A stretch of DNA of 64,000 bases, from contig CM030364.1 of assembly GCA_017893485.1 (NCBI GenBank), forward strand, positions 40,465,825-40,529,824, given 5' to 3'. The DNA is from Hemerocallis citrina. Its lineage: Eukaryota > Streptophyta > Magnoliopsida > Asparagales > Asphodelaceae. The position numbers and the translations under genes are program-made. Below the pieces are notes generated by a model that made no database searches, was not told where the DNA came from, and saw only the letters and a list, made by a program, of their open reading frames with translations. Shown in pieces: positions 1 through 10,477 of the stretch. How positions within the stretch are numbered: the stretch's first letter is position 1; every line of letters starts with the position of its first letter.

Positions 1-30
1 CATCAAAAAAGAGAGAGAAAGGGGGTAACC

Positions 31-76
<46 letters not shown>

Positions 77-517
77 AGGAGGTTGGGTTTTTTTTTATCT
101 GAAAAAAGGCTCCAAAACAACAATGCAGAGCACGTTAACCAAACGCGTTTTCAGAAATTTTTTTCCAAAAAAAGGCCCCAAAACAAATATCCAAACGGGC
201 CCTGAGTGATTCTCTAATTGTAAACAACTAGTACTTTCTAGTGAGGCTTGAAATAGGGTCATGGTGAGAATTGTAATATTCTTGTATTTTCTCTAGTTGA
301 ATAACATTTTGGATTTCTTCTCCTCCGGATTAAGGCGAAAGCCCCAACTGGGACAAATTTGTGTTTGCTTTGGTGTGTTTGGTATGATCTCATATGTGCT
401 TGGTGGTTTGTGTTGATTGCATCGAATAACTCAACAAGATCTTAAGAGGGATTTTCGGTAGAAATCCCTAACACCTAGCTTATTCTATCAGAGTATGATT
501 ACCATGTAACCTCCTTA
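1..517. other. Left flank, no gene
   Basis: No protein-coding gene is visible. It begins with a GA microsatellite. Around 430-495 the sequence ends in CCCTAACA followed by a TATCAGAG-like stretch, which resembles the 3' end of a copia LTR followed by a degraded tRNA-iMet primer site. No matching second LTR is visible, so this is weak. The TTA at 515-517 is the left target duplication of the Harbinger element that follows. Confidence 0.4.
34..72. repeat. (GA)n microsatellite
   Basis: About 19 uninterrupted GA units. Confidence 0.95.
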
Positions 518-842
518 GAGCATCCCCTACCGTGCCTTAAAAATCCCCCCCATCGGCATTTTTACAAAACCCCCCTCCCTAACCGATCTGCATCAGGTGG
601 GCCCCCTACCCAATATTTTTGGCGATCCATAAATGGAGCCGCATATATGCGGCTCTAGTTTCGGAACCGCATCTTTTTTTTTTTTTTTGCAAAACCCCCC
701 TCCAAAATTTGCATACACAATATATTTATGGAATATATTAGTATATATTTATTTGTTTGATTTGTTTTTTTTAAAAACTTCTTTTATATATTTTATTTAT
801 AAACAAAAATTATACTATTGTTAAATTTTTAACAAGATCTTT

Positions 843-3800
843 TGTCACGCCCCGCTTCCCAAAAACACGGAATACGAGACAAAGCCCAGTGAATGATTTT
901 TATCATTCATGAGCTGTAGGATCGACTCAGCATCATAATAAGAATATAACAAAATGTATATAACCACGCAAGCATGAATAATTTATTGATCAACATAAAA
1001 TAATTGAAACAAAATAATAATATCCCAAATAGTTTTCAAATCTGGATCAAAAGATAAAACTCGGGACTATAAGCCCGTTATAACGTTCAAGTAGCAACAA
1101 TTATAAGTAACTCAAATGAAACAAAATATTTTAAGCAAGTCCTTCCTCCAAGCAAAGCCTAGAATGTCTGCTTACCAATTCCAGCAGGCAATTCGTCTCC
1201 AAAGTCTGTGTATATAAATATAAAAAGAAAAAAAAAAATAGAGAAAACAAGACGAACACCCTTAGTGCAAGTTAGAGCCGCAAATAGTACAAGTAAGGAT
1301 ATGAATATAAGTACAAGAAATATGGAACAAGGTTTGGAATCAAGAATGTATAACATAATATAATAGGGATGCAACAAGTAGTGGGATTCAAGAAACTAGC
1401 TAGCAAGAAAGACAACTCGAGTGACAAGAGTGGGTAACAAATACTAGTAGTAGAAGAAGTGGCTAGTGAACATGTAATGGTATTAAGCATCAAGTAACAA
1501 GTATCATGTACAAGTATCGAGTAACAAGTAACACGTCTCATGTGCCAAGTTGTCAAGTACAAGTATCAAGTAGCAAGTGTCAAGTATTATACTTAAGTAT
1601 CAAGTCTCATGTATCATGTAATCAAGTATCAAGTAAGCATACATCATGTTCAAGTATCATGTATTAAGTCTTGTAGTTATTACTATCTAGGTAGCACTTC
1701 ATGTGCCATTATTTTATCACATGGTTACTACAGTCAATGCAATTTCGTTTACCTAGTGGTGGATTTTATAGGGCGATATACTCAGGCAACAATATTCAAT
1801 AATGACCGATGACCGAATCAATCGAGATACTGTAGTCAGCAATCTATAATTAATCGATAACCGATATGACCGATAGACCGATATACCGATAGACCAATAG
1901 ACCGATAAATAGGAAAACACGGACCTATCCTCCGAGCATACTTACCTATATGTTCACTACTATGGTCTTTTCCTTAAACCTCGGCTTGTTATTTATTATT
2001 ATCATCAAGCAAGCATGAAAGTGTGCGAAACAGGTCAAGTAAACATGGTCAAGAAAATGGAACAAGTTTAAGATAATTATAAAGCATATTCGAGGGTCAA
2101 CACAAATTAAGATTATCAAGAACTACGAGAATTTCAAATCTGGACAGCATGACGTTGTTGCACCAAAACTGCAATTTCCGCTGCTACAAGATAGCAAATG
2201 TGGATCCGTCAGAAGATCTAGAAACTAGACTCCTGCCCGGTTCCAACGCATATAATTAAGACACATAAAAGTTATAGCAATTTATGTCAAAATAGCAAAC
2301 TATACAGTATTTGTGTTCAGCCAGAATTTGTAAAACTGAGTTTATACATATGAAACAGGGTTGAAACATCATTAATTAATTCTGATAAAATTAGAGAATA
2401 TTCTCTAGGGTGTCCAGTATCAGCATAAAAAATTTTAAGTCATTTACTTACTAGTAGCATAGTTAAAATAATTGTAAATCAAAGTGGTGCAGCAGTTTTT
2501 ATGAATATGCAATTTCCGGCATAGCAGCAGTAAAACTGCGATATCTCCTAGACCGTAACTCGGAATTCGAAAATTCTGAATGTTATTGGCAACTAGACAC
2601 TTAGGGCTACATTTCATATTTAAGACTTAAGTTCAGAATTTGGTTTTATTGGGGTCGAAACAGCACGACAAGACAGAAATAGAAACCAAATAAAACACTT
2701 TTTGCATGAAATGTATCAAAATTATACTAGTTGTGAACAAGTGTATCAACGAAGGGTTGTGACTCTTAGATCATGTGATAGATAAGGCGAAACATGAGAT
2801 CATCAACGATAAACAAGGAGGAGTCACAATTACAATCTACTTACAGTATTTTCAAGGAATAACTTGTATTAGAAAACGAAATGTACAAGATGATATTTGC
2901 CTTAGGGTGACGATGAATCCGACGAAAGAATAACAGGAATAGATCCCGGGCGATGAGCATGTTTGGCACAGATCTCGATAATGATCAAGATCAAGATGAA
3001 GATCAAGCGAATCCAACGGTCGAGAACAAAAATAAAACATATAAGAATTAGAAGAGTACCAAAAGAGCAATTATACCATGATTGACAATTGATGAATAAG
3101 AACAAAAAGTGGATCAAATGTTTAACTCACCAAGTAGAAGACAAACGAGACGATCAATGGCCGATATCAAGTTGATCAACCAATCGACGGCCGAGATCGA
3201 AGATAGGGAAGATGATGATCAGATCTAGTAATGAAGGCTCCGTTCTTGATCAAATCAGAGGGTCCAGATCGAGAGATCAAGATCAGATCAGATGGAGGGC
3301 TGAGATGTGATCGGACGGTGATGATCAAGATCGGGTGGCCCAGAATGAACAAGAGCAAAACTCCATGATCACACAGCAACCCATGGACTTCGGCTGGCTG
3401 GTGTTGTTGTCGTTGCTGCAGAAGAGGATACCACGGCTGTAAGGCAGTGCACGGGAGGTACGGCGAGAGACTGCCGGCAATGGGGTCACGTTGGCTATCA
3501 GTGGTGGAAAGGCCAGCACAGGGAGGCGCTGCAGTGGCAGTCGTCGAAGTGGGGCTATGCTAAAGGAGAGGAGGAGGCGTCGGCTGCTGTCGCCTGTGGA
3601 GTTGCGACAAGGGGGTTGCGAGGCGACTGGTTGCCGGCATCGAATGAAGGTGGGTTGTGATGTGCCGAGGTGCAGTCGCTCAAAGGCGGCACTCTAGCTG
3701 CCGACGAGGAGAGGAAGGGGAGCACGGAGGTGAGCGGTGAGGTGACACGACGGCTGGTAGGGAGGAGACAAACAGGTGGCGCGTCGAGATGAGGCAGCGT

Positions 3801-4582
3801 CGGGAGGAAGGTGGATGGTGGGTTTTCGGGGTGTCGTCGATGGTGGTTAGGTTTTGGCAACGTGCGGGGAGGACGACAACGAACGGGCATGGAGGTAGGC
3901 GAAGCTGTCGATGAGCGAAATGGGGTAGGAGGTAGGGTAACAGAAGTGGAGAAGATGCACAGGAAGAAGAAGGGGGGGTTGGCCGCTGGTGTTTTGGGGT
4001 AGAACAATATAGGTAGGGTTAGGGTTAATTAGGTTAGGGTTTCTAGGGTTATATATGAATAAGGTTATAGGGTATGGGTTTAGATGATATAGGATCCACT
4101 AAGAGAATGGGTATGGGTTTGGGTTATAAATCAATTAATATATTTAAATCCAATAGGGGAAAAAATAATAACCATTATAGGGGTTTATAAAACATACATA
4201 TACATGTACATTAAATCAAATAATGCATACATATAAATTAGAGTATGATCGACTAAAAATAAAATAATAATAATAATATTAACAATAAAACAATGATACT
4301 GCAAAATAACACCACTAACAAAAAATAATACTGATAATAGTAATAATAATAATGAATGTATATCAAAATGCAAACTTGAGTTTAACTGATTTATTAAAAT
4401 GATCCAAACAATATATATTATAAACAGTCGATCAGATAGAAATAGAAATTAAAATTAAAATATACAATTATTAAATTTTCTGATTAGAAAATATTTTAAT
4501 AGATCCAAAATGAATTCAACACAAGATAAATTATAATTAATCAGAATACAGAAAATATCTATTTACGGGAACGGGGGTTACA
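843..4582 (-). mobile_element. Solo LTR, family LTR-A copy 1 (3.74 kb)
   Basis: Read on the minus strand it starts TGTAACCCCCG and ends GGGGCGTGACA, giving TG...CA ends. It is flanked by a perfect 5-bp duplication TCTTT (838-842 and 4583-4587). There is no internal retrotransposon region, so it is a solo LTR left by LTR-LTR recombination. From its 5' end on the minus strand it contains an AT-rich region, a TATA-like stretch near 4045-4060, a GC-rich island (about 3400-4000), GATC-rich sequence (2940-3330), diverged repeats, a degenerate CAAGTATCAAGTA-type minisatellite (1485-1665) and the exon-like GD-LP-GIG block (1162-1208). It splits the Harbinger element. Its family is identified by the copy at 59459-62686, which adjoins gypsy coding sequence. 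Confidence 0.9.
3400..4007 (-). other. GC-rich island of LTR-A copy 1
   Basis: A sharply GC-rich stretch just downstream of the TATA-like box in the LTR's own orientation. The longest reading frame (about 150 codons, 4007 to 3555) is Pro/Ser/Thr-rich low-complexity sequence with no recognisable domain. I read it as the transcribed leader of the LTR, not as a gene. The same position in other LTR-A copies has a similar but non-homologous-looking island. Confidence 0.5.
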
Positions 4583-4768
4583 TCTTTAATATGAGACCAA
4601 TATTGAATTTAGTCCTGATTTGTTTTAAGTGTAGAAATTATTCATACCAATCAATAATTATACTAAAGAGAAATACGAATTCATTAATATTCATCGAAAA
4701 TTATAAAACATAATACTGAACGAAACATCGAAAATTACAAAACATAATACTGAACGAAGCATCGGAAA

Positions 4769-5872
4769 TTAAAAAAACATAATACTGAACGAAGAACGAA
4801 TAAAAATAATTTTATTAATTGGGATGATCATTATTTTTTCCGGGAAATTGGTTGAACTACCGAACTCCCCCGAATAGAAAGTGGGATCTGAATCACGTAA
4901 GAGACCCTGAAAATATCCAGTTGTATTTGTGGGTCCTTCTTGTTGGGATTTACAAGTCCTTCTCGCCCGAATTTCCTTCTTTCTGCTTTGCAACCATTCA
5001 CGGTCATCCGGATCAGTTATGGATTCCAAATTGGTTAGCATGATTTTGTTATCTTCACGTTCACAATGCATACTTTCAATTTTACATCGCCTAGTGTTAA
5101 TTAACTGTTGATTTTATTCAACCAACTCCTGTATTTTTCGATTTTGTTCTCTGATTTCCTTATTAATCCGCTTACTGTCAATCTTTTCTTTCCTTTTTGC
5201 CTTCTCTCTCTTTCTTCCAGTAGGTCTAATGGGTGAAGAAACTTCAGCTTGTTGCCCAGGTTGAACCTCAAATTCGTCTGGACTTATCTACTCAGAAGGA
5301 AGGTAATCCATCTGATTTGGATGTACAAGAACCGGATTAAGATCCTTCCTGTGAACTAATTCCCCTACGTAATTTAACAGGTGGAGCACCAGTATGATCG
5401 TTCCATATTTCCTCCTCCTTAAGAAGCGGCCCCACGTGCATAAATTTGAACTCTTTCTTTTGAAAGTGACATCCATCTGGAGAGTTTTATGTGCCATCTC
5501 CAACTACAAAAAATAATAAAATGATAGTGAGATTGCATATTTTTTAATTATAACAAAATATTAAAAATATGTAAAAATAATACTTACAATATCAGCTTAA
5601 GAAGCACCACTTGGATTTATATTCTCCACTTGACGAAGAGCACCCCGAAATTTGCTAACTACTAACATCAAATCGAACATACGGTTGGAAAGAGACTTCG
5701 GCGTTCGCTGAGATTGTAGAGGCTTACCATAATTAAATTTTGTAGTAACTCGTTGCCATTACTTATCTCCTTTTTGATTTATACCGATAATAGCATCTTG
5801 AGAAGTGTCAAGATAAGCATGACATAATTCTATATCCTCCGATTCTGAGTAATTTCCCTTTCTTACAGATGC
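4769..5872 (-). pseudogene. Harbinger ORF1 (Myb/SANT-like DNA-binding protein), pseudogene
   Basis: This is the accessory DNA-binding ORF of Pong/PIF elements, which acts with the transposase; plant databases often mislabel it 'glutathione S-transferase T3-like'. From the ATG at 5872 the frame reads SEDIELCHAYLDTSQDAI, the family's helix with conserved W/L positions. It then gives WQRVTTKF, RTPKSLSNRM and SKFRGALRQ, each at the expected spacing. The 3' part has a Lys/Arg/Glu-rich coiled-coil-like stretch (5160-5240) and ends near DREWLQSRKKEIRARR. In-frame TAA codons occur after NQKGDK and after NPSGAS, and at least one frame change occurs near 5450. Its 5' end faces the transposase remnant at 6058. 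Confidence 0.7.
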
Positions 5873-5955
5873 CATAACTTGTTCTGTTTCTTTTAGTAAG
5901 TGTAATGTAACACCTCCCCTCCTTTTATAGTGAGGCTTATAAAGATTTTTGATTA

Positions 5956-6020
5956 GATTCCTGACGAGATTCCTGACAAGATTCCTGACGAGATTCCTAA
6001 CAAGATTCCTGACGAGATTC
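5956..6020. repeat. 12-bp minisatellite
   Basis: Five and a half copies of GATTCCTGACRA, lying between the two Harbinger genes. On the minus strand it reads as a repeating NLVR tetrapeptide fused in frame upstream of ORF1. It sits exactly where the transposase N-terminus should be, so it may mark the deletion or rearrangement that removed that part. Confidence 0.9.
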
Positions 6021-6057
6021 ATGTAGGAAGCAGGGGTCTGCTAAGCAGTATTTTACT

Positions 6058-6290
6058 ATGAAGCAAGAATCATGTAGGAAAGATGTCGAATGTACATTTG
6101 GAGTTCTTCAATCACGCTGGGCAATCATCAAAGGACCAGTTTGTTTTTGGAGTAAACATGTTTTACATGATATAATGACTTCGTGTATAATAATGCACAA
6201 CATGATCATCAAAGATGAGCGAGATATAAATGAGTCAGTTAGGGAATTTATTCATACAACTCCCCCTGAGATATCGATGGTAGCCGATGA
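6058..6290 (+). pseudogene. Harbinger transposase (DDE_Tnp4-type), left part
   Basis: The C-terminal half of a PIF/Harbinger DDE nuclease. The sequence RKDVECTFGVLQSRWAII, followed by a central SCIIMHNMIIKDERD block, is the signature around the last catalytic region of plant Harbinger transposases. Nothing N-terminal to this is recognisable; the preceding bases are the minisatellite. The frame runs into the Mutator element at 6291 exactly after the 9-bp duplication and resumes at 13777. Without the Mutator the reading frame would be open across the join. Confidence 0.85.
6282..6290. repeat. Left 9-bp target duplication of the Mutator element
   Basis: AGCCGATGA, repeated perfectly at 13768-13776. 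Nine bases is the diagnostic TSD length of Mutator elements. Confidence 0.95.
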
Positions 6291-6800
6291 GAAAATTTTG
6301 CCATATTGACTTACTTTTTGAAAATATTTGGTGCTCCGACCCACTTCCGAAAACAATTAGCGAACTGACCCAGTTTAGGACATGTCAGCAAGAAACGTTA
6401 TTGGAAAAAACGGTATAGGTTATTTCGATGTCGTTCTTCCCAATAACAGCATCTGTTTAAAAAAAAACTTTCATGCCGTTATTCCAAATAACGGCATCTG
6501 TTATTTTTTGTCGAAGGAGCAAACAGTCTCAATTGTGAGCTGAGAGACAAGTGTGAAAATAAATTAACTTATGCCGTTCTCTATGAGAACGACATGATTT
6601 ATGTTGATGCCGTTATTTTGAATAACGACATCCGTTACTTTCTATTTTGCACACATACCTATAATCAGTGCCCCCCAACTCTTCTCCTACCCCTTTGTAC
6701 TTCGTTTTTTTCTCCCTTTCTCTTCACTCCCGTAACCTACAAACCTTATATCCCTAAATCAAAAAATCCAAATTATTAGAGTGTTGGAGTGATATCAAAC
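6291..6800 (+). repeat. MULE left terminal inverted repeat
   Basis: Matches the complement of about 13310-13767, including the tract GCGAACTGACCCAGTTTAGG and the far-inward AGTGCCCCCCAACTCTTCTC. It contains at least three palindromic AACGGCATC-type hairpins (about 6410-6620). Confidence 0.9.
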
Positions 6801-7382
6801 TTCTCATACAACAATTAAACATAAACCCTACTTGTGATTCACTCATTTCTTTTCGAAATCTTCCGAAATCCGAAATTGTGGTAAGTATTCAAAATCCCTA
6901 ATTTTTTTACAATATTTATTTTGATGTATGAGAGCTATATATATTGGTAGCATAGTACAAGAGGTGTAAATTTGATTTATCTAAGTAGTAGATATGCGAA
7001 ATGTACTTTAAGATTGTTGTTGATGATGTGTGAAATGTTGATTTTGATCAATAAGAGCTATATTGGTAGTATAGTAAAATAGATGTAGGTTAGATCCATG
7101 TAAGTATTAGATATGTGAAATGAGATTCATCTATGTGAGATGTGGATGACCTATATTGCTATCTATGTGAAGTGAGATTCATCTATTTGTAGTGTGTGGA
7201 GATGTTGTGGTGGTGATTGTTATGAGTAATATTTCGATACAAGTATTGAGAAGTTGTTGTTATCTTAAAACATCGATTATTAATTATGTTGAAGAAACAT
7301 AGATTACAAATTTTAGTATCTTCAGTCTCATAATGTTTATTAATATTGTACTTGACACGTTATTTTTAATGTACACAGGTAA

Positions 7383-9454
7383 ATGGATCCTACACAACCA
7401 TCTTCTTCTCATGATGTGGGTGCTTCATCTGGTACTTCGCATGCACCACATGGACATCCGGGTCCTTTAGATCCTACCATACTTTATTTGAAAGAAGATC
7501 ATAGGTCGCAGGCAGTGTGGATTGGAGATGTTGAGAAAATGAGTTTCCGAATGCACACCATATTGCCAACGCACCCTCGAGTACAAAATTATTTGGTAAA
7601 TAGCGGATTTTATGGAATGTCAAAGTTGGCGAAAGTGAAATGTGACCATGCATTGCTTACCGCTCTTGTGGAGCGATGGAGGTCGGAGACATACATGTTT
7701 CACCTACCCGTTGGGGGGATGATGGTCACCCTACAAGATATAGCCGTTATATCGGATCTTCCAATCGATAGGGTGGCCGTGACCGGCAACCTGATGTTCA
7801 ATAAAGTCATGTTGTTAAGTGATTACCTTGGGCAGGTGGTTGATGAGGATGATAGGGGTGTATTCGTTGGGGAATCAATCCAACGTTCTTGGTACTATAT
7901 AGAGTTCAATAATAGTTTGCCAGACGAACCGACCGACTTCCAATTCCAGTGTTATACGCGTGCATATCTTTTGTCGATGATCGGAGGTATTCTCTTCCCT
8001 AATTCTTCTGGTGATGTAGTGCATTTGATGTGCCTTCCATTGATTGCCGACATATATAGAGCCGGGCAATATAGTTGGGGAAGTACGGCTTTGGCTTCTC
8101 TACCATGCCCTGTGCAATTGTTCGATGGGGTCGATCCAAATGACGGAGGCCGATGGGGTTATTGCAAATATGGTGTTGGGAACGAATACACCTCGGCCGG
8201 CCCCGGGTAATGGTTCTTTCAAATAATTGGAGTGTGCAACATGATAATCCAAGGTTAAGGGCTCCTTTAGGTGTGTACTGGACGGGTAAACTCATGTGGA
8301 GAGATAACCCACGCGGTGTGCTGACATATTATAGGGATGAACACGATCAGCTCAGGAAAGAGTACATCAACTGGACACCGTATATAGATGAAAGGCTACA
8401 TCGTTTACCTCCAATTTGCACGGCCAGCTATCAACTTTGGTTGACACGAGTTCCACTGATAAATTTCTCAATTGTGGAGTTTTATTATCCCGACCGCATC
8501 CTTCGCAAATTCAATGCACAACAGCTCATCCCCGAAAACTCAATGTACGACCGTGAACTTCACAATATTACCGGTCAAGGTCGATTGTCAAATATGGATT
8601 GGACCGATCACCACCGTGCTCATGTAGCATGTTGGAATGAGAGGAAGTATGATTTGGTGGTATAAGCAATTGTACCGTACGACAGATCGTTGCAAATTGC
8701 CTACATGGCATGGTACCATCGTATTACGCGGTTGTACATAGCCCCAAGAACGGATATCCCCGCGGGTATCCAACAACCGATACCTAGGCACCAAGTGGAA
8801 CTACCACCGGTACATTCCACATCGCAACCCATGTATCAACCGAAAGCTTCCGCGTATCGATTAATGGTAAAGTAATCTAATTGTTGATAAACATGAATAT
8901 AAATTTTTCCCCCAACATTTTGCTTATGTTTGTTAAATAAAAGTTTTGTTTACTACTAATCATTTTCGTTTGTAATGTAGATTGATAACACATGGGATAT
9001 TGCGAGAAAATGTGCTCATGTCTTGAAGAGCAACGCTTCGAAGGCATGCAAGGAATTAGATAGAGAAATCCTATATCCATGTCGTACTTCTTTTGAAGAT
9101 GTTGGTGACGGTTCGCGCTTCGATGCCCTTTTACGCTCAACCGATCTTCCAACTCAAATGCCCCGAACAAGTGTTAGCCGAGGCCCACCTCCACCACTAC
9201 GAACAGCACAAGTAGAACCTCCCGCACCATCACGAAGACAACCTCAATCTCCTTCACAGCCTCCACGACGGAGTAAGAGTATTCGTTTTCCTCTTACGGG
9301 AAGTGAATTAGCAGCGCAAGAGATTGAACAAGTACAAGGTGGGCAAGAAGAAGATGTTGGGCCAAGTGCTCCTGCGACACAAGAGATTGGGGAATATAGG
9401 AGGAAAGTCCCAGCTCGAAAGAGGAGGCAACCGCAACACTATATGCCTAGTTAG
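7383..9454 (+). pseudogene. Plant mobile domain (PMD, MAIL1/MAIN-like) protein, pseudogene
   Basis: PMD proteins (the 'protein phosphatase 7 long form'-like family) occur in plant transposons and in host silencing factors such as MAIN and MAIL1. A 5'-UTR intron is likely (donor GTAAGT near 6881, acceptor CACAG at about 7380), with the ATG at 7383. The N-terminal half (7383-8100) has the family pattern: VERWRSETYMFHLPVGGM, a TLQDIAVISDLPIDR block and WGSTALAS. The frame shifts near 8100 and again near 8150, then continues with LLQIWCWERIHLGRP to a premature TAA at 8663. It goes on in the same frame with YMAWYHRITR. A second intron (about 8870-8980, GTAAAG...TGTAG) leads to a Pro/Arg-rich tail ending KRRQPQHYMPS at 9454. 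Two frameshifts and one stop make it a pseudogene. Its place in a MULE beside the transposase suggests it was an element-encoded accessory gene. Confidence 0.85.
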
Positions 9455-9479
9455 TGTTGACTATTCAATTGTGTAATTT

Positions 9480-9640
9480 TGTTTTATGAAAAAACTTGAT
9501 GAGTCGGAAACTCTATTGTTAATGTTGGTTTTATGAAAAAACTTGATGACTACTAGTTTGATGTATTGGTAATGTAGGTTTATGAAAAAACTTGATGAGT
9601 CGGTTTTTGTATTGTTAATGTTGGTTTATGAAAAAACTTT
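9480..9640. repeat. ~48-bp tandem repeat
   Basis: Three and a half diverged copies of a unit containing TTTATGAAAAAACTTGATGA, just after the PMD stop codon. Confidence 0.85.
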
Positions 9641-9769
9641 ATTCGAGTGTTTGGGGGTATATATACTGAATTGAAGTGTATAATGTATGCATACTTATAT
9701 ATTTTATATATACTTAATTGAAGTGTATGAAATCTGTGCATATTTCTGCATGTTTCATTTGAAATACAG

Positions 9770-10205
9770 TAATAATAGATGTCGTTATTGCAAATAACGG
9801 CATCTGTTACCTGTAACGTTTTCTCCGATAACGGCTTTTGTACAAAACATGCTGCTTTTACCTTGTTCATTAATTTAAGTTGATGCCGTTCTTTTGGAAA
9901 ACGGTATTAGTATAAATGATACCGTTACTTAGAATAACGACATCAGTTGAGAAATCTTTTTAGGGGAAATGGCCATCTGCCAATAGCTTCTGTCCTCACA
10001 GTCGTTTTTTCAAAATAACAGCATCTCCTAAGAATGCCGTTATTTTGAATAACGACATCTCTTAAGCATGCCGTTATTCAGAATAACGGCATCAGTTTGA
10101 TGTGAAAATTCGACAGAAATTAACCTCTACCATACTTTCTGTCTTCACAGTCGTTTTTCTTATTAACGACATCTCCTGAATATGTCGTTATTCAGAACAA
10201 CGGCA
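9770..10205. repeat. Central array of AACGGCATC palindromes in the MULE
   Basis: At least six imperfect hairpins of the form GATGCCGTTATT-n-AATAACGGCATC lie between the convergent 3' ends of the two MULE genes. The arms match the hairpins in the two terminal repeats. This could be a set of transposase-binding sites or a bidirectional terminator and small-RNA source; the sequence alone does not decide. Confidence 0.85.
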
Positions 10206-10477
10206 TCTGTTATAACTACAGCAGTACATGTTTTTGTGCATGTTTTGTGGAGAGAAACTACTAAATTCATATTCATTCAAATTCAACAAACTTTCACTCC
10301 TTTTCACTCAAATTAATTCAAATTAAACAAATGTTCATCAAAAACATATATCTCATACTTAACTATTTAAAATTAAAGTACATTGCATAAGACGTTCATC
10401 AAACTCAAGCTCTCTAATTCGTAATAACTTACGGATACATTTTACAACATTAATCCAATAACGGGCTACAACTTCAA

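Noticed and set aside
3555..4007. 150-codon Pro/Thr-rich open frame (minus)
   Set aside because: GC island of LTR-A copy 1; low complexity, no homologue recognised.
5956..6020. CRISPR-like direct repeats
   Set aside because: Twelve-base units without spacers, in plant nuclear DNA; an ordinary minisatellite.
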